Below, piece after piece: positions 50,618 through 59,340 of a stretch of DNA of 64,000 bases. The stretch lies in contig NC_016584.1 in the NCBI RefSeq assembly GCF_000235605.1, positions 4,384,001 to 4,448,000 of the forward strand. The letters are read 5' to 3'. This DNA is from Desulfosporosinus orientis DSM 765 (GTDB taxonomy: Bacteria > Bacillota > Desulfitobacteriia > Desulfitobacteriales > Desulfitobacteriaceae). Position numbers and translations under genes: made by a program. Within the stretch, counting starts at the first letter, position 1, and the number at the start of each line of letters is the position of its first letter. The notes under the pieces are model-generated. The model saw only the letters and a list, made by a program, of their open reading frames with translations, made no database searches and was not told the DNA's origin.

Positions 50618-50647
50618 CTAAAACCCCGGATAAATCCGGGGTTTTAC
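50618..50647 (+). terminator. Terminator of the zinc-ribbon gene
   Basis: AAACCCCGGAT...ATCCGGGGTTTT, stem of about 11 bp with a T run, 15 bp after the stop. Confidence 0.85.
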
Positions 50648-50893
50648 TATTTATTTTTTCCTTTGCCACAGCTCCCAGTTACTTCGGATTAAGAGCGCTT
50701 TTTTAACATGGAGCCCGAAGTTTTAGTATATGAGATGCAAAGATATTTCCATTAAGGGGTAACTGATTTTTTCAAAGTAATGTATAATAAAAATATCAAA
50801 CAGACGTTCGATGCTCAAGCTTAATTCTATATGCTTGCACCGGTTAAACAAAGATATTATTGAATTTAGTTGAAGAAAGTGGTGACTAACAGG

Positions 50894-53059
50894 ATGAGTG
50901 ACATCTTGGCGGGACTTAATGAACAGCAGCGACAGGCAGTAACAGCCACGGAAGGCTTCATACGCGTGATTGCGGGTGCGGGGTCGGGTAAGACCCGCGC
51001 ACTGTCCCATCGGTTTGCCTATCTGGTCAATGAGATTGGCATTATGCCGTCCAACATCCTCTGCGTCACATTTACCAATAAATCCGCCCAGGAGATGAAA
51101 CATCGCATCCGCCGTCTCTGCGGCGACAACGATACCGGCTATATCAGCACTTTCCACAGCTTCTGTGTGACTGTTTTGCAGGAGGACATCAACGCTGTTC
51201 ACTATCCAAAAAGCTTTCTTGTTCTTGACAATTCCGATATCAATGACATGCTGAAGATCATTTACGAAGAACGGGGCCTCACCTTGCGGCATATGACCTT
51301 CTCTAAAGCCAGAGACATGATTGAAATCCGCAAGTTGTTTAAAGATCCGGAGTACTACAAATTTATGGTCTCTCTTTCTCTTGAAGAGCTGCATCTTAAG
51401 TATCTGAATGCAGTAGAAACGGAGGACATCATCTTCTGGGGATACCTGTATCAGGAAAAGAAATGTTTTGGACTCGACTACAACGATCTGATTAAATATG
51501 TACTCCACATCTTCAGCTTGGATGCAGGGATCCGGCTGAAATGGCAGCAGCGGCTGGAATACATCATGATCGACGAGTATCAGGATATTGACGAGCTGCA
51601 GTACCGTCTGATGAAGGTGCTGTGTGATTATCACAAAAACCTTTTTATCGTAGGCGACCCGGATCAGACGATCTACACCTGGCGCGGTGCCCGGCTTAAA
51701 TATTTGCTGGACTTTGACCAGGAATTCCCCCAGGTCCGTACCATTATGATGATGGAGAATTATCGCTCAACACCGCAGATTCTCGCTGCTGCTAATTCTT
51801 TAATCGGAAACAACAAAAACCGCATCAGCAAGGTCTTGCTTCCTATGCTGCCGGACGGAGTTCCGGTTGTTTACCATCATGCCAAAACAGCGGAGGAGGA
51901 AGCCAAATGGATTGCCCTGCAAATCAAGGAACTGGCTGCTCAGGGCGTAAAGCTCAGCGACGTGACAATCCTCTATCGCGCCCATTTCATCTCCCGTACC
52001 CTGGAGGAGGTATTTCTGAAAGAAAAACTCCCCTACACCATCTATAGCGGCGTACAATTTTTTGGCCGGATGGAGATCAAGGATACTCTCTCTTATCTCC
52101 GGCTCATTGTCTATAAGGACGACCTGTCCTTCCTGCGGGTAGCTAACGTGCCCAAACGCAATATCGGCGTGAGGCGCATGAAGTTTTTAAAAGATTATGC
52201 CGCCCAAAATCAATGCTCCCTGTACAGCGCTCTGGAAAGAACCATCGACCATGAAATTTTCAAGGGCACGAAGGCCAAGGGGTTTCTCGATTTAATCGAA
52301 AGCTTTTCTGCAAGATATCAGACAGTGCCGGTTTCCGACTTATTAAATTCCCTCCTTGACCAAAGCGGCTATGAGGCAATGCTCCGGACGGAAGGAAGTC
52401 AGGAGCGGCTGGACAATTTGGCAGAGCTCAAACAATCGGTTTATGAATACGAGACCACAAGCGGAGAGGAAAACACCTTAGAAAGCTATTTGTCTCATAC
52501 CGGACTCCTGACCAATGCCGATACAGCTGCCGGCAAAAATACAGTTAAACTGATGACGGTACATACGGCCAAGGGCCTGGAGTTTCCCTATGTGTTTCTT
52601 TGCGGTCTCGGAGAAGGGGTGTTCCCCTCCAAAAAGACCAAGACCCTTGAAGCCATGGAAGAAGAGCGGCGGCTGGCCTTTGTCGCCTTCACCCGTGCGG
52701 AAAAAGCTTTGTACCTGACTGATGCGGAGGGACGGAATCTGGACGGCTCCTATCGCTATCCCTCCCGTTTCATTTTCAATGTAGACAAAAACCTGCTTGT
52801 TTACACAGCAGAACTTGATGAAGGTCTGGTCAAGGAATCCAATTGGCAGATCGGCAGCAGCGAAAAGCTGATAGAAGCGAAGTCTTCTGAGTTTCCTTTT
52901 CAACCCGGCGACCGGATCGTGCACAGCATCATGGGTGCCGGCGAAGTCATGGGAATCAACCGTGAGAAAGCTGCCTACTTAATTAAGTTCGACAACCTTG
53001 GCACGGTGAGAAACATAAGCCTGAGAGCCAAAATCGAAGGGGAAAACAGCAGAAACTAA
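50894..53059 (+). CDS. UvrD/PcrA-family DNA helicase
   Basis: About 721 aa SF1A helicase. Q motif LNEQQRQAV, Walker A RVIAGAGSGKTRALSHR, motif Ia CVTFTNKSAQEMKHR, Walker B MIDEYQDIDELQYRLM, motif III VGDPDQTIYTWRGA, motif IV ENYRSTPQIL, motif V MTVHTAKGLEFPYVFLCGLGEGVFP and motif VI RRLAFVAFTRAEKALYLT. All are intact. The frame opens with TTG at 50870; the ATG at 50894 matches the family start better. It acts in repair and removal of protein-DNA roadblocks. It may be an accessory paralogue of the main PcrA. Confidence 0.92.
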   Translation: MSDILAGLNEQQRQAVTATEGFIRVIAGAGSGKTRALSHRFAYLVNEIGIMPSNILCVTFTNKSAQEMKHRIRRLCGDNDTGYISTFHSFCVTVLQEDINAVHYPKSFLVLDNSDINDMLKIIYEERGLTLRHMTFSKARDMIEIRKLFKDPEYYKFMVSLSLEELHLKYLNAVETEDIIFWGYLYQEKKCFGLDYNDLIKYVLHIFSLDAGIRLKWQQRLEYIMIDEYQDIDELQYRLMKVLCDYHKNLFIVGDPDQTIYTWRGARLKYLLDFDQEFPQVRTIMMMENYRSTPQILAAANSLIGNNKNRISKVLLPMLPDGVPVVYHHAKTAEEEAKWIALQIKELAAQGVKLSDVTILYRAHFISRTLEEVFLKEKLPYTIYSGVQFFGRMEIKDTLSYLRLIVYKDDLSFLRVANVPKRNIGVRRMKFLKDYAAQNQCSLYSALERTIDHEIFKGTKAKGFLDLIESFSARYQTVPVSDLLNSLLDQSGYEAMLRTEGSQERLDNLAELKQSVYEYETTSGEENTLESYLSHTGLLTNADTAAGKNTVKLMTVHTAKGLEFPYVFLCGLGEGVFPSKKTKTLEAMEEERRLAFVAFTRAEKALYLTDAEGRNLDGSYRYPSRFIFNVDKNLLVYTAELDEGLVKESNWQIGSSEKLIEAKSSEFPFQPGDRIVHSIMGAGEVMGINREKAAYLIKFDNLGTVRNISLRAKIEGENSRN

Positions 53060-53069
53060 GACTCAACGA

Positions 53070-53321
53070 TTACTTTGACAAAATTTCCAAAGCCTCATTG
53101 AGAGCGATCAGGTATTGCGCAGGCAAGTCAGGAACCGTTTCCCGGATTTGATTAAATGCCCTGCGGTGTGCATCCAAGGCTTGGGCGCTCTGAGGGTAGC
53201 AAGAGTCCACCACTTTCACCAGAGCATCAGCCTCTTTGGCATGCCCATTCTGGCTGAGATAATCATACAGGGGGAGTGCAAATTTATAAACATCAGCCGC
53301 TGTTCTTAGGGTAAAAGACAT
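53070..53321 (-). CDS. Hypothetical helical protein, 83 aa
   Basis: No family recognised. It is all-helical and soluble, with segments DVYKFALPLYDYLSQNGHAKEADALVKVVDSC and AHRRAFNQIRE. The ribosome site is AGAGG. It ends 10 bp from the convergent helicase gene. Confidence 0.6.
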   Translation of the reverse strand: MSFTLRTAADVYKFALPLYDYLSQNGHAKEADALVKVVDSCYPQSAQALDAHRRAFNQIRETVPDLPAQYLIALNEALEILSK

Positions 53322-53342
53322 TCCATTGACCTCTTTTCAAAT

Positions 53343-53834
53343 TTAATCGATTAACAAAAAACCATAGCGATTTTGTGTATCATCTTTGTTTGTTAGTACC
53401 TCACAGGGAAGCCCTGCGCTTCTGACTGTTTTATAGACATCTATCCCAAAAAGTTGATCACATGGCCTGATTTTTTCCGGAGTAGGGCACTGCCCGCCGC
53501 TATTAACACTGCACAGCTTACATAGATTACAACTTCGAATAGCAAAGGCAAAGTAATAGCCATCTAAGAACGCCCTTCTTTCAAGTTCAAGCAGTGCTTT
53601 GCTTAGTTCATGAGCATCATGAGAATGAACGATCAGAATGCGTTTATACCTTTTTATCATTTCGACTCGCTCTAAAAATGTAGTATCTCTGCTATGACAT
53701 TTAACACTTAAATAATCCCCACAACCCCATTTGCATTTTAAGTTCGCTCTTATATCAAAATGAATATCTTCGTTCGTAATAAGCATAGCATTTTCCATCT
53801 TTAATTCTCTCGCTAATTCGACATACTTATCCAT
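53343..53834 (-). CDS. DUF2284 putative metal-binding protein
   Basis: 163 aa. A Cys-rich core holds CKWGCGDY (about 35), then RSCNLCKLCSVNSGGQCPTPEKIRPC (about 103-128), the pattern of the DUF2284 family, which may bind an iron-sulfur cluster. It ends GFLLID. GGGAGG precedes the ATG. The function is not known. Confidence 0.82.
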   Translation of the reverse strand: MDKYVELARELKMENAMLITNEDIHFDIRANLKCKWGCGDYLSVKCHSRDTTFLERVEMIKRYKRILIVHSHDAHELSKALLELERRAFLDGYYFAFAIRSCNLCKLCSVNSGGQCPTPEKIRPCDQLFGIDVYKTVRSAGLPCEVLTNKDDTQNRYGFLLID

Positions 53835-53894
53835 TGTGTAAAACGCCTCCCTTCAGGTCGCGTTGGTTTGGCATCAAGCCCTCGCTGCAACCTC

Positions 53895-54188
53895 TTAAAC
53901 TTCTTCAAGAAATTTTACCTGGATCTTACCCTCCAGGAGGTCTTCAAACTTTTGGGCTGCTGCCTGAAAATAAGCTGAACTCCCATGGGCTTTGAAGGCC
54001 TCTTTATCCTTGTATTTTTCAAAGAAGACGATTTCAGTTGGGTCATTCTTTACCACATGGGGTATGTACATCAAACAGTCCTTTTCCTTAGCAAGAACTT
54101 CCTTGGCCAATTGCGAACAAATTCCAGCCACTTCGGCCTCTTTACCAGGCTTTACTTTTAAGGTTGCCAGTAACGTCAACAATTCCAA
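53895..54188 (-). CDS. Antibiotic biosynthesis monooxygenase (ABM) family protein
   Basis: 97 aa ferredoxin-like ABM fold: LLATLKVKPGKEAEV, then YIPHVVKNDPTEIVFFEKYKDKEAFKAHGSSAYFQAAAQKF. The family includes YgiN-type quinol monooxygenases and LsrG-type isomerases. The start is TTG with AAAGGAG upstream. Single gene. Confidence 0.85.
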   Translation of the reverse strand: MELLTLLATLKVKPGKEAEVAGICSQLAKEVLAKEKDCLMYIPHVVKNDPTEIVFFEKYKDKEAFKAHGSSAYFQAAAQKFEDLLEGKIQVKFLEEV

Positions 54189-54372
54189 TCAACTCCTTTG
54201 TTTTTCACTCGGAACGATATAACTATATTCAACACCCAGGCAATTTCTCCTTCAAAGTATTACTCCTCCCTGCCCACAGCTGTCCACTGCTTTCATATCT
54301 TGAGGTTGCCACCTTCTTAAACTAATGCTATATTTGGGATAGCCAAACAAAATATGGAAGGGTGAAGAAGTT

Positions 54373-54609
54373 ATGGACTTTCAGAACGAAGGTAAGACTA
54401 ATGACTACCGTGTTAATTTCCATAATGGCGGCGAAATCATCAGCATTGAAGTAACCTGCTGCGGCGGGCATATCGGGGAAATACACTTCAAAGACGGTGA
54501 ACACAAAAAATGCTCGGTTTGCGGGACGCTGCATACTTTAAAGCTGCAGCACAATCACTTTCATATTCGTCAGTCCAAGCCGCAGATACTGGAAACTGAG
54601 ACTCTATAA
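54373..54609 (+). CDS. Small zinc-finger-like protein, 78 aa
   Basis: Contains VTCCGGHIGEIHFKDGEHKKCSVCGTLHTLKLQHNHFHI: Cys pairs plus several His residues fit a metal-binding module. AGGGTGAAG lies before the ATG. I do not recognise a named family. A terminator follows at 54671. Confidence 0.6.
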   Translation: MDFQNEGKTNDYRVNFHNGGEIISIEVTCCGGHIGEIHFKDGEHKKCSVCGTLHTLKLQHNHFHIRQSKPQILETETL

Positions 54610-54670
54610 TTAAGGAGAAAGCTCAAGTGAGCTGGTTGCATAGTTTACAATCTGCTCAAACAGTTTATGT

Positions 54671-54715
54671 AAAAAAGGAGCAAAGCCTAAGTTCTCTTAG
54701 CTTCGCTCCCTTTAT
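54671..54715 (+). terminator. Terminator after the 78-aa gene
   Basis: GGAGCAAAGCCTAAG/CTTAGCTTCGCTCC stem with A tract before and TTTATTAT after it. Confidence 0.75.
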
Positions 54716-54929
54716 TATCCCTCCATTAACGATAGGGCCTTTTATTATTAGTCAATCCTACAAGATAGTCGATGCTGGTATAGTAAAGACAGTGAATTTG
54801 TTCTTCTGAAGTCAGGCCAGGATTCAGACCGCCCAGGAAAGCAAGAATAGAGGCTAAAAATTTGGTTGATTATTCCACCTGGATTATGTTACTATATTCA
54901 TACTAATTCAGTGAAGGAGGTGTGGTAGG

Positions 54930-55082
54930 ATGAATCGCGATTTTGCAATGCTTCGTCTTGAACAGTTGCCATTAGCAATCTTTGGAATTATGTATGCAGT
55001 TTTGTTTAACGGGATAGCTATGCCTATTTTTAAGCAACTGAGTACGAATCAACAAAATTGCGAAATGACACACCTACCATAA
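54930..55082 (+). CDS. Small membrane or leader peptide (50 aa) before the ABC-F gene
   Basis: ATG at 54930 preceded by GGAGGTGTGGTAGG. The peptide has a central hydrophobic helix (LPLAIFGIMYAVLFNGIAM) and a polar tail ending THLP. A TTGATT-18-TACTAT promoter may lie just upstream. Its stop overlaps the first arm of the hairpin system ahead of the ABC-F gene, so it may be a translated attenuator leader. It could also be an independent small membrane protein. Confidence 0.55.
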   Translation: MNRDFAMLRLEQLPLAIFGIMYAVLFNGIAMPIFKQLSTNQQNCEMTHLP

Positions 55083-55137
55083 CCGCAAGGAAAGATTGCA
55101 GCTGCGACCGTAGGGACATTTCCCTGCGGTTTTTTTA
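55081..55137 (+). terminator. Attenuator-like terminator before the ABC-F gene
   Basis: ACCGTAGGGA (55107-55116) pairs with TCCCTGCGGT (55121-55130) and TTTTTTT follows. An earlier arm, AACCGCAAGGAAA (55081-55093), can pair with the same 3' arm at 12 of 13 positions, so two mutually exclusive structures exist. The earlier arm overlaps the leader ORF stop. Confidence 0.65.
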
Positions 55138-55184
55138 TGCTTAAATCCCTATTATGAGTGTCATTTCCCCGGAGGAGAATGAAC

Positions 55185-57101
55185 ATGATTATTAATTTTC
55201 AACACATCAAACAATCCTTTGGCGCCAATGAAGTGCTTACCGACGTCACCTTTGAAATCAAGCCAGGAGAACGAGTCGGTCTAATAGGCCGTAACGGAAC
55301 AGGAAAGTCCACAGTTTTAAAGTTAATCATAGGATCCCTTCAGCCTGAACAAGGACAAATCGCCATAGGCAAAAACACCAGGATTGGTTTCTTAGCTCAG
55401 TCCCCTGAATATGACGCCGAAATGAGCGTCTATGAAGTATTGGAACAGTGCTTTCAAGAAATAAAGAAGTGGCAGCAGCAACTAGAGCAATTAGAGGAAA
55501 AAATGTCCGACCCCGTGAACGCAGAGAATAATACACTTAATCAACTTATGCTGGAATATGGCAAACTTCAGGTGAAGTTCGAAGAGGCGGGCGGATACCA
55601 AATCTCTTCCCGCATCGACGGGATTGCCAACGGACTGGGGATCACGGCGGATTACTACCCACGGCCATTTTCCTCTTTATCCGGCGGTGAAAAAACAAAG
55701 GTGGGTTTAGCAGCCTTACTCTTGACCCAGCCTGATGTTTTATTGCTGGACGAACCAACTAATCACCTGGATATGTCCTCCATTGAATGGCTGGAGACCT
55801 TTTTAAATAACTATAAGGGGACTGTCATGGTTATTTCTCATGACCGTTACTTTTTAGATAGAGTGATCACTAAAATCATTGAACTGGAAGACGGTGAAGC
55901 CGTAACCTATCAAACCAACTATACCGGCTATCAGAAAGAAAAAGAGAGCCGCCTGCTCTCAGAATTTGCGAATTATCAGGAACAACAGAAAAAGATTAAA
56001 AAGATGCAGGAATCCATTAAACAATTAATTGAGTGGGGCAACTCCACTCCACCGAATCCCGGTTTTCACCGCCGTGCCGCCTCTATGCAAAAAGCCTTAG
56101 ATCGCATGATTAAGTTAAAGCCGCCGATCTTGGAACGAAAAAAAATCAACCTGCATCTGGAACAAAGTGACCGTTCCGGTAAGCAAGTGATTTCACTGGA
56201 GGGAATCAGCAAATCCTATGCTGACCGCTCCCTTTTCAGCCAAGTCAGCGCCCGGCTATTTTACGGCGACCGAATCGTCCTCATGGGAAAAAACGGCTGC
56301 GGGAAAAGTACTCTCCTGAAATTAATCTTAGATCAGGAAAATCCGGATCATGGTGAAATTCACCTTGGCTCACGAGTTGACATAGGATATCTTTCCCAGG
56401 ACAGTGCACCCCTCAAGTCCGCCCAAACCGTCCTGCAATATTTCCGTACAGAACTGAATATGGAAGAAGGTGAAGCCAGAAAACAGTTAGCGAAATTTCT
56501 CTTCTACGCTTCCGACGTTTTCAAGAAGATCAGCAGTCTGTCCGGCGGAGAATGGAGCCGGCTGCAACTGGCATTACTCATGTATCAAAAGCCCAATCTC
56601 TTATTGCTCGATGAACCTACGAATCACCTGGATATTGATTCCCGTGAAGCTCTGGAAGAAGCCTTGGAGGAATTTCCCGGCACGCTGCTGGCAATCTCTC
56701 ACGACCGATATTTTATCAATCGTTTGGCTCACAAGGTTTGGGTACTTGCCCAAGGCGAGGTTACTGCGTACTTGGGTAATTATAATGACTATCTGGAACA
56801 AAAGAATAAACCAATTATTAAGATCGTAGGTAAAACAGACAGCCCGGAAAACATTGCTAATAAACGGGGGCAGCAAGTTAAAACCTCTGTGTCCAAGGCA
56901 GAAAATCCGTGCCAAGCAGCCACTCAGCTGGAAAAGGAAATAACCGCACTGGAACAGCAAATTCTTGATATTGAGGCTCAAATGTCTGACCCGGCAATTT
57001 CTTGCGACTCATCAAAACTTGCTGCGTTTCAGCATGAACGGGAGACTATTGAAGTCCGGCTAAATTTATTGTATGACAAGTGGATTTTTTACCTTAATTA
57101 A
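55185..57101 (+). CDS. ABC-F family ATPase (possible antibiotic-resistance type)
   Basis: About 638 aa with two ATP-binding cassettes and no membrane segment. Walker [14 protein letters not shown] and [12 protein letters not shown], signatures LSGGEKTKV and LSGGEWSRL, Walker [13 protein letters not shown] and [13 protein letters not shown] charged inter-domain linker (about 245-330) and a C-terminal coiled coil (about 575-635) are as in ribosome-bound ABC-F proteins. GGAGG lies 9 bases before the ATG at 55185, preferred over 55158 and 55179. The leader ORF plus terminator upstream is the arrangement of drug-inducible ABC-F genes. The stop overlaps the chemoreceptor stop by 8 bp. Confidence 0.9.
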   Translation: MIINFQHIKQSFGANEVLTDVTFEIKPGERVGLIGRNGTGKSTVLKLIIGSLQPEQGQIAIGKNTRIGFLAQSPEYDAEMSVYEVLEQCFQEIKKWQQQLEQLEEKMSDPVNAENNTLNQLMLEYGKLQVKFEEAGGYQISSRIDGIANGLGITADYYPRPFSSLSGGEKTKVGLAALLLTQPDVLLLDEPTNHLDMSSIEWLETFLNNYKGTVMVISHDRYFLDRVITKIIELEDGEAVTYQTNYTGYQKEKESRLLSEFANYQEQQKKIKKMQESIKQLIEWGNSTPPNPGFHRRAASMQKALDRMIKLKPPILERKKINLHLEQSDRSGKQVISLEGISKSYADRSLFSQVSARLFYGDRIVLMGKNGCGKSTLLKLILDQENPDHGEIHLGSRVDIGYLSQDSAPLKSAQTVLQYFRTELNMEEGEARKQLAKFLFYASDVFKKISSLSGGEWSRLQLALLMYQKPNLLLLDEPTNHLDIDSREALEEALEEFPGTLLAISHDRYFINRLAHKVWVLAQGEVTAYLGNYNDYLEQKNKPIIKIVGKTDSPENIANKRGQQVKTSVSKAENPCQAATQLEKEITALEQQILDIEAQMSDPAISCDSSKLAAFQHERETIEVRLNLLYDKWIFYLN

Positions 57102-58839
57102 ATTTGCTAATGGCCTGTTGTAATTCATTGGCTAAAGCGGAAAGACCTTGGCTTGCCTTCGCAATTTCGATCATTGATGCGGTTTGCTCCTCTGAAGCTG
57201 CCGAAACTTGCTCTGTACTGGCGGCATTTTCTTCTGCAATACGATCTAATTTTTTTACCATGTTAACAAGTTGAATTTCTTTCTCTTTCATACTTTGACC
57301 AGAAACATTTAAGTTCTCAATAATTTCTTTAGTCTTTTCCACGGCTTTGGCTATTCCTTCAAAGCGCTCACCGGTAATCTTAACACTGCTTTCCTGCTTT
57401 TCAGCAATGACTGAACTTTTCCCATTGATTTCTACGGAACTTTGTGAATTCGATTGTAACTCATCCACTACAGAATTAATTTCGCTGGTCAAATTCCTTG
57501 ATTGCTCTGCTAACTTCCGAATTTCTTCTGCCACTACCGAAAATCCTCTTCCAGCTTCACCCGCCCGTGCTGCTTCAATAGCTGCGTTCAGAGCCAACAA
57601 ATTGGTTTGATCTGCTACATTCTGAATCTGTTTGCTTGCCGAATAGATTTTCTCAGCACTTACATTGGTTTTAATAATCCCTTCCTCTATCAAATCGGTA
57701 TAGTTTTCTCTTTCTCTTGTTCGCTCTATTAGTTCCGATATAGCGGCTATACCTTCATTTTTCATTCTTTCAACGGTTTGAGCTGAATTGTTTAAATCAT
57801 TCAAATATCGTTGGTCCAGCTCAATAATTTTGCCTAATTCCGTAATCTCATTAACGCCGTTTTCTGTTTCCAGAGCCTGAGTGGTTGCACTGGATGCAAT
57901 TTGTTCGATTGTTTTAGAAATTTCTTCAACAGCTCTGGCTGACTCTTGGGATATAACGGTTAGTTCTTTAGACGTTTCCGTAACCTGATTCGTTGTTTGC
58001 AACAAACGATTCAAGATCTGTTTTTGACTGATATTGGTGGCTTTAATCGCTTGTCCGAGAATACCAAACTCATCTGTTCTATTGATCAAACCCTTGCTGA
58101 TGGTTTCGGTTAGTGTATTTTTGAACCTATTGTTATACAAGACGACATCCGATTGTATTTCTTCAATCTCGTTCAAGACAATGTCTGTTGGAATAACTCC
58201 CAGGAACTTACCCTTGAAAATAATTGGCATAACAACACTGGCCATTAAAATCTTTTTGCCTTTAATGTTTTCCTCATAAGGCTCAGTTATGGTGATTTTG
58301 TGGGTTTTCTTTGGCACGGTGTACCATGGCTGAGTATAAATATCACCGAGAGAAATAACCTTTATACCTTCATCCTCATCACGGTAAACATAGGCCGTAA
58401 AATTACCTTTATGAAAGTAATCGATATTTTGGAAACTGCTGTCTCTCTGGTCAAAAGCATTGGGTTCCCAAAAAGAACTTAGAGCCATAAATTCGTGATT
58501 TTCCGTTAACAATTTCTTTTGAATATTTATCAGCATTTCACGGTCGAATTTATTACTTTGAAGAATTGCGGTTATTTCATTATTCAACTGCTCAACCAAT
58601 TTTACTCCTTTTTCTAAAACCAGGTAATCCCCAAGTGATCCCCGTTTCAGATACTCTATAGAGTAATCTAATAACTGGAAGGTTTTTCTGATCTGGAATA
58701 AGCAAATAATCATGAAGCCGCCGATACTAACTAAAAGTAATGGAAAGGTAAAATTGGTATTCCTGAATATGAGCCCTAAGAAAAGCATACCCCCTGAAAA
58801 TACTATAGGTACAATATAACGTTTTAACCAATTACTCAC
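57094..58839 (-). CDS. Methyl-accepting chemotaxis protein with cytoplasmic Cache-like domain
   Basis: About 581 aa. Two membrane helices lie together at the N-terminus (about 10-27 and 30-50). A Cache-like domain follows (about 105-225: [62 protein letters not shown]). The signalling domain has the hairpin tip [40 protein letters not shown]. No membrane helix follows the Cache region. GTG at 58839 has AGAGGGG 8 bases upstream; an upstream GTG at 58848 is less likely. Confidence 0.88.
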   Translation of the reverse strand: MSNWLKRYIVPIVFSGGMLFLGLIFRNTNFTFPLLLVSIGGFMIICLFQIRKTFQLLDYSIEYLKRGSLGDYLVLEKGVKLVEQLNNEITAILQSNKFDREMLINIQKKLLTENHEFMALSSFWEPNAFDQRDSSFQNIDYFHKGNFTAYVYRDEDEGIKVISLGDIYTQPWYTVPKKTHKITITEPYEENIKGKKILMASVVMPIIFKGKFLGVIPTDIVLNEIEEIQSDVVLYNNRFKNTLTETISKGLINRTDEFGILGQAIKATNISQKQILNRLLQTTNQVTETSKELTVISQESARAVEEISKTIEQIASSATTQALETENGVNEITELGKIIELDQRYLNDLNNSAQTVERMKNEGIAAISELIERTRERENYTDLIEEGIIKTNVSAEKIYSASKQIQNVADQTNLLALNAAIEAARAGEAGRGFSVVAEEIRKLAEQSRNLTSEINSVVDELQSNSQSSVEINGKSSVIAEKQESSVKITGERFEGIAKAVEKTKEIIENLNVSGQSMKEKEIQLVNMVKKLDRIAEENAASTEQVSAASEEQTASMIEIAKASQGLSALANELQQAISKFN

Positions 58840-58870
58840 AGAACTCACCCCTCTTAATCTTCTATCTAAT

Positions 58871-58921
58871 TAAAAAAGAGCTCTTCATATAACCCTGGTA
58901 ACCAAGGTTGAATGAAGAGCC
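58871..58921 (-). terminator. Intrinsic terminator just upstream of the chemoreceptor
   Basis: Minus strand GCTCTTCAT...ATGAAGAGC with inner AACC/GGTT pairing and TTTTTTAA behind, about 30 bp before the gene start. Either it ends upstream transcription or it attenuates the chemoreceptor. Confidence 0.7.
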
Positions 58922-59051
58922 CTATTGCTCACTATTCCTTTTTAGCTACATTACTCCTATACTCAACAATATCTTCCTTACTTTATAATTCTTTCGACAT
59001 GATTTACGAAATCCCTTCAAATGTTGAAATGAATACACTTTAGGCCATCAT

Positions 59052-59318
59052 GACAACGAAAAAGGAGGCGCCTAAAGAACCGGATGCAGTTCAAAAGGCA
59101 CCTCCTTATCTATGGGTAAATTCCTTACACCACCGCGGATCGTAAAGATCGTTAGTGGTCATGTCTATTACCCTGATATCCTGTATCGCGGCCAGTTCAC
59201 CGCTGGGGCTGTTAAATATATTCCGGACTATAACAAGTTTCCATCACGGTCTGGGCCTCAGACAGCGTCAGGTTCTCCCTCGGCTGAGGGACAGAAATAA
59301 TGAAGGATTTGCCGCCGG
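59052..59318. repeat. Direct repeat copy 1 (267 bp) beside the MutS2-like gene
   Basis: About 96% identical by eye to 61822-62088, same orientation. It contains most of a DUF2922 gene and its terminator. The copies flank the MutS2-like gene. Confidence 0.9.
59104..59318 (-). pseudogene. Frameshifted, 5'-truncated DUF2922 gene copy
   Basis: It corresponds to the intact gene at 61895-62134. The first codons are missing, and similarity ends in the GGCGGCAAATC region. One base is inserted where the intact copy reads GAAACGGTTATA (here GAAACTTGTTATA), and one C is lost just before the stop. It is not translatable as DUF2922. The gene's own terminator (GGAGGTGCC/GGCGCCTCC) remains at about 59061-59113. 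Confidence 0.85.
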
Positions 59319-59340
59319 GTTGGAATTGGCAACCTCTTTA

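Noticed and set aside
50723-51634. 303-codon minus-strand frame opposite the helicase
   Set aside because: Antisense shadow of the UvrD-type gene, whose motifs are all intact on the plus strand.
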